Of a stretch of DNA of 64,000 bases, positions 48,501 to 60,124 are shown piece after piece. A model generated the notes under the pieces. It was not told the DNA's origin and made no database searches. It saw only the letters and a list, made by a program, of their open reading frames with translations. Origin of the DNA: Phoronis australis (lineage: Eukaryota; Phoronida; Phoronidae); the NCBI GenBank assembly GCA_002633005.1, contig NMRA01000082.1, positions 408,576 to 472,575 on the forward strand. Reading direction: 5' to 3'. A program made the translations under genes and the position numbers. Each line of letters opens with the position of its first letter. Position 1 is the first letter of the stretch.

Positions 48501-51500
48501 TTGTGTCAATTTTGTCCGTTGCTGGTGTTTCAGCCCTCCAAAATTGTTTAAAATGGCACACCGACACTCAAAATTGTGGAAAACAACAGTAACCGATCAG
48601 TGCTCTTCGAATTATTGTCATTTCTTCGACAAGTAATATTTTTTCGAGGACTAACCGACTGTTTCGTAGGCTGTTATCGTGGACTCGTATAACGAAGAAC
48701 ATTTCTCACATCTTGGACGTAATTAGACAAAAATTTGAATCAAACATGTCATGACTTACCTAGCTACAAATATGTTATACCGCCGTTCCTTGTTCGGTAA
48801 GATTTTCTTAAAATTCTTGAAATTTGTTCAACTTTATAAAGATCGCTTTTGCAATTTCTTGACTATAGTCGTCAGGATAACCATTTGATTAAAACTGACG
48901 TCAAACTTATGCGCGCTAAAATATAGTGCCTAAATGAACAAGACAAAACAAACTAAAATTTGACTTTATTTTCAAAGAAATATATTTTTGGAAAGGAAAT
49001 CGTGGAACATATTTACAATTTTATGCTTGTTTCAAAGTTTTGTGTTACGTTTCATAGTTACCAAAATTGAACTGATTTGTTTTGTTTTTAATTACTGCGC
49101 GCCCTTCAACGCAATCATCTCTGTGTGACGTATTGTCTTTTTCGAAGTGCCGCTTCCAATCAAAATCGTAGGATTACGTTTTCACAAGATGACGTTGCTT
49201 TCCATTGTTATATTTTTGCTAAGTCATCACTCCTGAAGATTACTATCATCATCACTGAACTAAAACCAATATCTAATTCAATGCTCTTCAGTTTTCAACT
49301 CCAGCAATTCTGAAAATAAACTAGAAACAATACATGTGAACGTAAATAATAGAATTCGTGGAAACCCGTCACATTTGCGTTTGGGCTTCAGTACAGTAGA
49401 CGCTGGGGCACCAAGCTTTTGGAAATGCTCGCATGGAATAGCTCGTTGAAAAATCTTTTACCACTTGATACTCCAATACCTTCATTCGAATGGTTTGACG
49501 AACTTGCAATAAAGCAGACCTTCGTGTTACATCATTCTCCCACCCCCGGGCAACCGTTGAACCACAGGCACTTATGTCAGAACGAGATAACCGATTAAAC
49601 TTGTGACAGAAAAGGCTTATCAAGCCTGTACAAACATTACCTTCATTTCAGCTTCCGCAGCAGACTGTGTATTACGTCGAAGCGCATCATAGAAACACCT
49701 ATTTGTTACCTTTTCTATTGTATAATCAAACATGTCCCCCTGGACATCTTAAATGTCAATTGTTATATAGTGTTTGATTTTACTTTATTTCTGATCCTGT
49801 TGACGAAGGACATTATTTGTAGACAGCAGAAGACGAGCGATTTTAACATTTTGCGAGACGTACGTTCAACTCGTATTTCTGTAAAATAATTTGACTCGTA
49901 AATTTACAGACACAAGTGGAATATTTTACCAAAGTCACCCAACCCAAGGATTTGGGGCTTTCGTGAGGGGTAAAAATGACATTCTAATTAGGGACCAACT
50001 CACGTCTTCATTCAATAATCGGGTAATCGTCAGTTCGCCCAGCCATAAGTACCGCTTGCAAAAAATACAATCGAACCTTGTTCCTGTTGAGAAAATTATA
50101 AGCGAACGCGAAAACTTGCAAGACAATCCCGGTTTGAGTTTCGCATATATATCTACCAGTTTACGATGTGCTATCGGACGTTAAAATGCACACAAAAAGG
50201 TACCTGGAGTTTTCGTATCAGTTACGTACAATTGCAAAGCTAAAAGGAATCTCGAAATTGGTGTTCGTGTCGATTTGAGAACACTGGAACGCACCGCGAT
50301 ACATTGGCGAAAGGTACCAGAAGCTTACGTACGCTATTCCTCCTTAAATACTGACTTTGGAGTTGTTGCCCTGTTTGGTAAATGTGTATAAAAGCAATTT
50401 GGTGGATCATACTAGGCGTGCGTTCCGCAGGCGCGAGAACCTCACGAAAACGTGCAACTAGCCACGCAAGACTGCAGATATTACCACGCGTTACCAACCG
50501 AAGAACGTGATCGCACTAGCTTCCTTCGCGAGGTTCTTGCATATGCAGACCTCAACCCAGGTTAAGCTAATACAGCAGGCAAAGGGCCCGTTCATAACGA
50601 ATAATTAGAAAAGACAACAAAAGTTAACGCAATATTTAAGGTTCGTTGCCTTTTTACATGGTAAAAAATTGACGAACAACCAACCCTAGCTTTAACATCC
50701 GGGCTCTTTTGAAGTGCCTGAGGTAAACACACACGTTTTTTAAGTGTAAATAAGTTTACTGATAATCAAATGAAAACGTAACAATAACGTTATGCAATAT
50801 TGCCATGGTCTCGTTCAAACACGCCCACACATTTAACCAGGGGACAAACAGACAAGTAGACCTACTACAGATAGGCTAAGGGTGCCCATCTTTCATCCAC
50901 CAACTGACAATTACAATTAAGAAGGAAAGTGAACTTTTCAACATCATCACAATCAAATAGGTTACTGTTGAGCTTGACAAAACATGGTTCAGAACTTTCA
51001 AGTATTCACAACTTCCGGTGTTCCCACTTTATCAAAGACCACATCAACGCCACTACGATTAACAGATAAATACTAATCTTAGACCAAAAAGATGATACCA
51101 AATTACAATTAAAACAAACAAACAAAAAAATACTTGCAAAAACTCCATAAATCATAAATACAGATGCCAATTAATTTAAAGAAACGGGTTATCCACGAGC
51201 CAAACTTCAGAAATGAAATTTAGAGACAAAACATGTTTTTCCATCATACATGAAAAGAAACTACCATCTCAAATTCACCCAATATCTTCCTACTTTAGTC
51301 TTCTAAAAACAGGATATGTCAAGGAACTACCCACATCCTGTGGAGCATTAAAAGGATACCAAAACCGGTTTTGGCTTATTAACAGACACTAAAAACGACT
51401 TTCCATCCAGTTCTCTGAAACAAAATAATGCTCTGGTAATCCACGACAACCCTCAAAAGTTTGGAGGAAAATTTGAAACTCCTTTCAAAGTCTGCTAAAC

Positions 51501-53096
51501 CGCAAGCGTGACCTATACTTTGAGCGAATTACACAGCTACTGTGGAAAAACACTGCCCCCAAGAGCATAATATCCAATCTGTTACATAGAGACCATGAGC
51601 TTTTAGTTGATTCCTGCCTCTAACTCGAAAGGTCCACGCCAATGATGCATTCGCAGGTGACACGAGGAATGGTTGAAATGGTGAAAACAGGGTTTAGTGT
51701 CCCTTTAAAAGATTTGTCATTTCTTGTAAAAAGTCACAATATTAATAAGGGAAAAGACAAGGAAGATTTTACAATACTGAGTGACATAAATCACACTTGG
51801 TTTTGACAGGTGTAAGTTATTACATTTACGGTCAATCAATCATTGGTGAGTCATTCACTTTTTAAACTACTCTGATTCGAAACTGAAGACATATTACATA
51901 CACACTGCCACCAGATAAATAATCAATCACTTGTAAACACCAAATAACATTTCATTGAGCAAAAAATTCCAAAATAAATCATCATTTAATGCATCAACAG
52001 CAAAAAAATGCCAACAATCGTATAAAACAAAACTGATCAGTCACCTTGACAACAAGAATATCAATAGTATGTCTAGAGTATATTTTACAAGTTCAATTTC
52101 TTAATAATATGCCTCTGTATTGGCAAAATGCGAATTGTAAACAATCTTCTTCCATCATGGCAACTGCAAGGATTCTCACCAACAGTGATCTATTCCCAAG
52201 AACACAATTCTTTCCTTACAAGCTGTAGTTTTTCATCAATATACAGCAATTAAGCTGCGTTCTCACATATCGTATGATCTGGCCACTATATTGTTTCCTA
52301 AACCTGAATTTTCAAAACAGTGCAATACTTAAATTGAGACTGTGTGCTATTTTAAAGACTAAAAACCTTCAACTTTCAATTAACTCACATAAAAGGAGCT
52401 AACACCTACAACCCACCTGACCTCCGTACTCCGTCCCATACGATAATACACAGGAAATACCTTCTTGCAAAGCTCAAATTATTTCTTCACAAATTTAAAA
52501 TAAAAAAAACAGATTGGCCATTTAAACATAAAATGCTTGAATACAATAGTCACCGTAGACACAAGGTCACACGGGGCACACATAACCCCACTTTAACACT
52601 ACAACTCCCCCTGTCCATCACCACCTACATGCCAAAAACTATGCGCTAAAATTCCATTTTCCTGTCTTGATGGGCAATACACGACTCACTAGAATCAATT
52701 TCTCAACCAGTAACTCAGAACGATCAACACCAGTAACAGAAAAAAGCATTAGTGATAACACAGCTCACTGGGTTCTCCAAATTAAATACCCTCAAAAGTT
52801 GCGGATATTTGAATAGGGGGCACCTGACCAACAATTCATGACAGTAGTGACCAGTCACGGTAGGTTCTGACCACTCATGACAACGCCAGCCAATGAGTCT
52901 AAGAAATTATGGACAATCATAACGATGTTCGAGATACCTTTGAAAAAAAAGTTTTGGCGATTATTTTCTGAAATTGGCTAAATTTTACCATTCTCTTAAT
53001 GTTAAATTTGCCTCAACTCAGGACATCAAGAAACTACAGGTCAGTATGTCTGATAATTTTCGAGCGCGCACTGTATGAAGTGACATGTTTACAATG
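45556..53096. other. Intergenic region, no gene recognised
   Basis: The open frames are short and unrecognised, including about 97 codons at 49891-50184. The AT-rich part, 46-49.8 kb, holds nothing I can name. From about 50.6 kb to 53.09 kb the plus strand is rich in A and C and poor in G and T. Together with the lack of frames, this fits a long 3' untranslated region of the minus-strand PEX11 gene, by inference. Confidence 0.5.
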
Positions 53097-56000
53097 CTAA
53101 GGCACCATCTTAAATAAAGGATTCCACACGACGGCAATTCCAACTAAAGATGAAATAATGCCAGCGAGACCCTGCGTTCCCGGTGAGGCGTTGATCTTTT
53201 TTAAGCTCGACAATGGCAGAATCAAATCACAGCCATTTTTAATGGTGTCCAAAACGACAGGTTTATTATCCACAAGACATCTCACTACCAGCTGACTAGA
53301 CGTCAATGGCTGACGCGTAATATGCATGTGACCCGCATCTCCATTACTGTAATGGCTTCTCTTTGCTTGCTGACTATGATTGCGGAATGCTTGCCTGAAT
53401 ATGTCAAACAGTTCATAGACGTCTCTGACCAAATTCAAAATCAGCGACACCAGCCAGAACCTGGAGGATAGTTCCGACCATTTCTTGATGTCAGTCTTGA
53501 CCACGCCCACTCTGGCTAGCCATATAATGTGGTCGAACAGTAGATAACAGGCGTTATTCAAATTCGACAGAGCGATGGTCATTCGCCGGACAACGTCCGA
53601 GATATGCATGGCCTTCTGTGCACTATGAAGAGCATCGAGGCTCTTTCCAAACCGAAGCACTAGAACAAAACCAATATGGTGGTTACAAACTCAATACAGC
53701 AACGTAATAAAGTTCTCATGTCACTAAAACGTTTTCACTGGCATAAGGCAGCTTGCTACACTTATTCATTAAACTTGAATGCAGCACTTTATAGGAAGTG
53801 TTTGTGGGAGGGGGGCCCATAACTGCTTAAGCTGCCCCCCGAAAATTCTCCCAAATTCCATTTGGCATTACATGGGTACGAATGTCTGATGGCCAAAATC
53901 CTGGCTAATACTCTGCCCTGTCTTCCCCCCGAACTCAAAGTCCTGGATCTGCCCCTGACCTGTGCCTTGCATTGGTAACAGAAAAGGAACCCTAATATAA
54001 TAAGGAATATTATGAGACCAATATTATGACAGTAAAAGTCCAAACTTGATTTGATGCTAAACAGGGCGAAATACAGGCAGCATGTTTTTGGCCGTATCTG
54101 GGCCTCCTAAATTCATCTAGGACAGACATGTAAAACTAAGTCTTGTGAAAATACCATAAAAAAATCATATGGCATGCCATTCAAGCACACAAGACACTAC
54201 CATACCAACTATGAATTTGTGCGAAACCAAAGTGAATTACAAAGGAATGATGTCTTCCATTACAATACAACAAAGCAGCACTACGACTCTTCACGATTAA
54301 CTTACATTTCCTAGTCGTACTGACTGAAAACTCCACATTTCTCAGTTTTTTAATTAAGTTTGGGTCCTTCTTTAGTTGCTCCAACAACCAATAGGTGAAC
54401 TTGCTACCATATTGCACAACTCTGAAACAAAGTGACAGCACATAGTTATAATCCAAGCACATTAAGAAGCATTGGTACGTGACTACACGAACTGAATGTC
54501 TTCAGTTGCCATGAAATGTGTTTATAATGGAACCATAGATTAAAGACCACACATTCGCAACTCTGACATTTTCTTGAGTACTATCCTAGAGGAAGCACCA
54601 CTCTCCTAAATTATCTATTTCAGATTCCGTTAAGTGTATTGTGACGACACAAAAGCCGACCATGATTAGCAGACGACGTACTTGCCGAAAATAAAACTTG
54701 CTAATTTTGACAAGTGTCGCCACCGATTAGGAGTTTTCACCTCGTCAAAAATACATTCCACACTTTTAATAAAACTATCAATTAAAAAAAGCGCTTACTT
54801 TCTTCATTAGTCCTTTCTACTTCTACCACAAAGTTTAGTTACGAGAATTAAGGTGACTTTGGCGAAGAATTCCAACTCCACTTTTTTGGTCACCGTTAAC
54901 TTTTTTACCATGCGCACGATAACCACAAAATATTTCAACTGAGTTACGTGAGTTAGGCAAAGGCTAGCACGAGACGAGGCGCGTGATGCTGGCGCATGAC
55001 ACTTGCAAAATAGCATTGGAAGGTGTCAGGTGAAATTTGTAAGATTTGTGTCCCTTGGACTTTTTATTCGTCAATATGCATGATTTCACGTAACATCCTC
55101 AAAATGGTACCCCGTAAGAGAAACTCGAGCAAACCGCGACAGATATTCATCGATTTCTTCAAATTATCTTGACTGAATCGTCTCCACACTTATCATGGTA
55201 TGTGTAATTCAAGGTAAAGGCACACCAAATACTCACCAAAGATTGAGACAGTGCAAACCGAGGAATTGTTAGTCTGAATACCACAAAGCCAACGGAGCAT
55301 AAGCTCTCTTTCGAATGCCAAGTGGCGTGTAAGCTTCCCATTGGATGTTGCCGTCAGTTTTTGAGGGAGATAACTCCACAGCATTATAACATTAATTATA
55401 ACTCCATGTGCATATATACATGTTTCATTTGATTTTATTTCCTGTAATTTTAAATTCGTAACCTTTTGTGGGGATGTACTATTGCCCCTAGATGCCGCAG
55501 GCATACAGGTAATATAATTGCCCTCGCTGGTTCCCTACGTGCTTAGCCAGCACGCAGGTATCACGCAATAGCATGCACTTTACCACTGGCTGATGTAACC
55601 TCGGCAGTTATTGATTAGCTTTACAACAACGTGAAAAATGACAGACTGTGAACGATTTTTAGCCTTGTCATGCAAGTGGCGTAGCAGCAACTATTTCGTT
55701 TCTGCAGTGATGTTTAATAACAGCGTGCTTGAAGCACATACATGTACAATAAACACATATCTGGCCAATTTAACCAGTGTGTTATTCATACTGTATGAAT
55801 ACAGGATATTGTCGAAAACAAAAGTCATTAACAGATGAAAGATGCACTCCGAAAAGGCGCAACCACTATTTCTGGGATTCACATTTCTGGAACAACAATT
55901 TTAAGCACCGATTCGTCAGTGCAACAGACATTTACACTTCCTCCATCAGTCATGCCAGTTTGTTTGCGTTAAGCGCTGCCTGTTGAGAATTCGACCAGCC

Positions 56001-59000
56001 AAACAGGAACACCGGTGTAAAAAAATTCCTGAGGAAAACTAAGTGATACCTGCATGCTTTGCTGGTTCCCTGCATGCCGCTAGGTGGGGCGGTAGCCACG
56101 CCAGCACACAGGTATCACTTAAATTTCCTCGGTAAATTTTTTTACACCAGCGTTTCTGATTGGCTAGTCAAATTCTCAACAGGCAGCGCTTTACGCAAAC
56201 AAACTGGCATGACTGATGCACAGAAGTGAAAATGTGGTCTGTTGTACAGACAAATCGGTGATTAAAATTTATGTTCAGGAAATGTGAAGCCAAAACATTG
56301 TGATTGCGCCTTTTCGGAATGCACCTGACAATCTGTCTACTGTCGATGACTTTTGTTTATGAAAATGTGCTGTATTCATACAGTATGAATAACAAACCGG
56401 TTAAAGACCTGGTCTCAAAATGCCCATGTGGTTCTAGTATCCGAACATACTTACTACATAAAATCTTATTTTCGACACCCTTTCTTTATATTCTTTTCCC
56501 CTTTCTTGCCAAAAGCGATTTTTTAACAGTATTTGACCCTTCTCTGTGAGCGTATAATTACCGGTTGTCATCGGTTATTTCCGTACCCACATTTCCGGCT
56601 CATCAGTTCAGGAACTTGTCCTGAACGCCGCCATTTTTTCCCTGTAACTGATTGTGCTATCGCTTGCTCGAAAAGTCTTTATTTTGTTTTATTAATAATA
56701 TCTCGTGATTCGTTTGCATATGTAGCGTATTTATAGTTTGTAGTTAGTGGTTGTTGAATTTTTTTTGAATGTTACACGTACTTATTATGTTAAAATAGCA
56801 TTGGTGTTTAGTTCCTTACGTAGGGCGGTTGAACCTAGGAACCAATATGAGTCGAACCAATTTTTTCCGTTTTGATTTTTTCTCGTTTTGAAAAAGTGCT
56901 TTGCTATCATCAGAAAGGTAGTGCATTCTACTCAGTAAAAATCAAAAAAGAACCAAAATCGGTACAAGCACTGTAAAGTTATTGCAATTTTTGTGGCGAA
57001 ATTAGGGTCACTTTGTTTGGATCGAGTCGGCCATATTGGAGGACAGCAGTATAATTACGAGTTTAAAACTTTGTGTAAATTGTTTTCGCCAACAATTTAC
57101 GGTGAAATTTAGTTAGAAATATCTTTACATACCATTCTGCACGGTTCAACAGTGTTCACCAAATTTCAGCCTCGCACTTGTTACTCATGAAGTGATAAAT
57201 GTACTCACACTTCCCGTTTGGATCATTTCTGGTGGCATCGACAACATGGCGACTTTTGCTGAACTGAAAGGCATGTTCAATCGGCTACTTTGTAATTTGT
57301 GAAGATTTAACGTTGATACATTTTGACAAACGTTGCTACAAAACAGGAACTTTGTTCAATTTTCGTGATTTTTGTGCAAAAATATACGATATATTCGAAT
57401 TACTTTACTGTGAATTTCCCATTCGGGCGATCTTACACTAAGCTAAAAAAATAGTTGAAATAATTTTGAAAGGGTTTTTTGTTTGACTGGCAACTGCAGT
57501 TCAAAGCTTGATGTCACAAAATGATTCAAATTTTTCTAAATTTTAAGTTTCAATTGCTTTCAAGTCATGTTTTGTAACCTATTGCTTCTTAATTCAAGTT
57601 ATCAAGTCAACTATATGAATAATCTTAATTTGAGAAATAAGCTATGTTGGATTGTGAAGCTTCAAGCCTCCAATTCTTGTTCCTTGCAACTTCAAATTTT
57701 TTTTTAATCATGCTAGTCAAATTCTGGTGTAAGAAAACACTATTCGGTCACCATGGCAATAGTTACATGTATGTCCACTTTCATATGGAAACTTTTGCTG
57801 TTGAATAGTGTTTGTAATGCTAAATGTTGTAAAGTATTGTGCATTTTAAGTTACTTATTATGTTAAAAGTTTGAATCATTTTGGGTTAATGAATAAAAAA
57901 TGATAACATTTTGTGTTGGACTTGTCATACTTATGTGCTCAAACGAGCCCCCTATTTGGCGGAGAACTGGAAAAAGGTATGCCTCAGTCACAGAAGCACG
58001 AATTCCGAAAAAAAGTAGAAAATGAAACAATATTGACACTAGAAGATAGGAAGTACCAAAATTTAGTGTCTGCAATTCACAGCTCTGAACATACCCAGTG
58101 AATGTTATAGTAAAAGATAGACATTCCCAAAAATTCCAGCCCCCCATTCTTTTAGGCTTGGTGCGCTCATACAAAGTCTGGGCAAATCTCTATTGAAAGC
58201 CAACAACTTTGCACAGTTCGCCAGAAGTACACAAGTTCTAAATAAACCTCATTTGAACGATCGCTGTGGCCAGCGACCAGTTAGACCTAAGGGTACTACT
58301 AACAAGCTGTACTTTGACGATAGTCTTCACTGGTAGCTGGCACTGAGGCTTGCTAAGGTCTGCCACGGCAGTGTGACACAGGACTAACCAGCCCGTAATT
58401 TCATGCAAGTGTCTGAAACTACCTTTGAATATATGCGGCATTTATGATTTGAACATTTTACTAACATAAAACAGCTTGCAACCGCATGCATTTACCATTC
58501 GCCAGTGTCTGGTCTCGATCTGCACGGGGTCCGATAGGCTGCGGTCCCGAGTCTGGCAAAATAATTTTTGTCAAAAATTATTCGCCACATTTCTTCAGCA
58601 AATTCAATAAAGTAAATTAAGGCGTGATGTCGATTATTTTATCCCCATTTGTAGGCTGGTAACAGGCACTCGTCCATTCACACTGACGGCGTTTTCTTAG
58701 CCTGGGTTCCTGAATGAATTGTACTTGTGGTTCGCGGCAAGTTCAAAATGGCGGTGGTTCTTCGGGTGCGAATTGTGAGTGGCACGTTCATTTAAACTTT
58801 TTTCGAGTATGGATTGTGTATTAATTATGGGGTAGGTACTTCTTGGATCCTTAAAACTTCCTCTAACCATGTAATAAGGGTTAACAACGCGTGCGACCAG
58901 GTCTTTAAATCGGCCAGATATGTGTTTATTGTACATGTATGTGCTTCAAGCACGCGGCTATCAAAACAACACTGCAGAAACAAACTAGTTGCTACGCCGC

Positions 59001-59407
59001 CGCTTGCATGACAAGGCTAAAAATCGTTCACAGTCCACCACTTTTTCACGGTGTTGTAAAGCTAACCAATGACTGCTGAGGTTACATCGACCAATGCTAA
59101 ACCGCGTGCCACTGCGTAATACCTGCGTGCTGGCTGGGCTAACCACGCACGGAACCAGCGAGACCTGCGTGCTGCCTACCACCTAACGGCATGCTGGGAA
59201 CTAGGCAATGACCATCGCCTCGGGCCAACAGAGGCGATGGTCATTGCCTAGCTGGGAACCAGCGAGTGTAAATTTGCCAAGTGGTTTGGCCAGGGGATCG
59301 CGGGATTCGCAAATTACTACAACGCCAACGGTATCAACTCACCTACACAACTTGTCCCGCCCATTAGTTTGAGTATTGAATTTCACCACGGCTTGCATGA
59401 AATCCAT
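53097..59407 (-). CDS. PEX11: Peroxisomal membrane protein PEX11, alpha/beta type (3 exons, complete)
   Basis: PEX11 proteins sit in the peroxisomal membrane and drive its elongation before fission. Coding exons are 59343-59407, 54306-54421 and 53097-53659, all with GT-AG borders and matching phase, giving 247 residues, the same length as human PEX11A. The N terminus MDFMQAVVKFNTQTNGRDKL and the following VVQYGSKFTYWLLEQL correspond to the conserved amphipathic N-terminal region. RKLLRFGKSLDALHSA, the hydrophobic FWLVSLILNLVRDVYEL, and a C-terminal DTIKNGCDLILPL with a closing hydrophobic segment (GLAGIISSLVGIAVVW) match the PEX11A/B pattern. The first exon lies 4.9 kb upstream of the second, across an intron filled with inverted repeats. 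It is divergent from WDR93, as PEX11A is in vertebrates. PEX11 gamma is a poor fit. I cannot separate alpha from beta, and one ancestral gene may serve for both. Confidence 0.93.
53790..53956 (-). mobile_element. DNA-transposon-like copy upstream of PEX11 exon 3
   Basis: On the minus strand the left end is CAGGGGCAGATCCAGG, followed by a body resembling the 29259-29410 copy: words such as GCCAGGATTTTG, AAATGGAAT and GAGAATTTT are shared in order. The right end is degraded. It lies in PEX11 intron 2. Confidence 0.5.
55524..56400. mobile_element. Large palindromic repeat in PEX11 intron 1
   Basis: Segment B (about 55776-56048) and its inverted partner (about 56103-56400) are reverse complements along nearly their whole length. 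Shared words are TTATTCATACTGTATGAATAC, CCGAAAAGGCGCAA, GTCATGCCAGTTTGTTTGCG and AAGTGATACCTG. Segment A (55524-55772) precedes B and has its own inverted copy at 58890-59170. The spacer between the B arms is about 55 bases. There is no coding frame. A foldback-type non-autonomous transposon is the likely origin. Confidence 0.6.
58890..59170. repeat. Inverted copy of segment A
   Basis: The reverse complement of this stretch matches 55524-55772 with roughly 85-90% identity by eye. Shared words include GTGAACGATTTTTAGCCTTG, GTGCTTGAAGCACATACATG and AATAAACACATATCTGGCC. Its outer border, GACCAGGTCTTTAA, is the exact reverse complement of TTAAAGACCTGGTC at about 56401-56414. Confidence 0.6.
59201..59251. 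repeat. Perfect 21-base stem with a 9-base loop
   Basis: The arm CTAGGCAATGACCATCGCC(TC) at 59201-59221 is exactly complementary to 59231-59251, with the loop GGGCCAACA between. It sits in PEX11 intron 1, about 90 bases from the PEX11 first coding exon and beside the segment A copy. Confidence 0.9.
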
Positions 59408-60124
59408 AGTTTATCGTAATCCTTGCAGCAGACTGTCAGGTTAATGAATTCCAAGTTAGCCTAAAACATTCAGTCATCAGTCATGTCCTCATCGCTCAAA
59501 GTGCGGGGCAAAGGTCACGCCACCAGAAACGGAAACTGCTACTTTAAAAGGACAGCGTGGCTTAGTTTACTTCTTAAATTTAGTTGATTTAACATGAAGG
59601 TGTCCCATATTACTTATAATAAAGATAAATTTAATCGTATAAAATATTAACGGCGACTATTTGGTCAATAAAAGTTAAGTACGTTATGACAAATTTTCTT
59701 TGAGTTTTGTAATGTTTTGTAGACACCCAATCACCAAGTGAATTTGTTGATAAATGGCGGATGGGGCAGCTGACTATTTCTGTCCAGCGGCTTTGACACT
59801 TTGGCTTGCTTTTATAAATTTCAAGAACTCCAGTCTTCGCACGAGAACTCTTCATTTAATTTATGGAATCTAGAAGTGTTTCACGTAATTATATGCGCTT
59901 ACAGACGACTACAAATTGCAAAAAATTAGCTAAATTTTCTTGCAGTCTGCACTGCAGTGACAGCGACCAAGTGCAGCAAAGAACCGATCAGAGCCACGAA
60001 CGATTGTCGATTTAACTATGGCGGTGAATATATCAAGTTAACTTATATTAAAAGTTTGAAGTTCCATAGGAAATTTGAAACGTGGTCAGTAAAAGTATTT
60101 TCAACCATCAAAAAGAATTTAAAC
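59408..60124. promoter_or_regulatory. Probable bidirectional upstream region of PEX11 and WDR93
   Basis: Only 717 bases separate the two divergent start codons. A good acceptor, AAATTTTCTTGCAG, ends at 59945 on the plus strand, so WDR93 may have a spliced leader. A CCAAT motif lies near 59728. I see no TATA box. The close divergent spacing suggests one shared promoter region. Confidence 0.5.

Noticed and set aside
49891-50184. 97-codon plus-strand frame between the large gene and PEX11
   Set aside because: No domain, no splice partner and no similarity that I can recognise.
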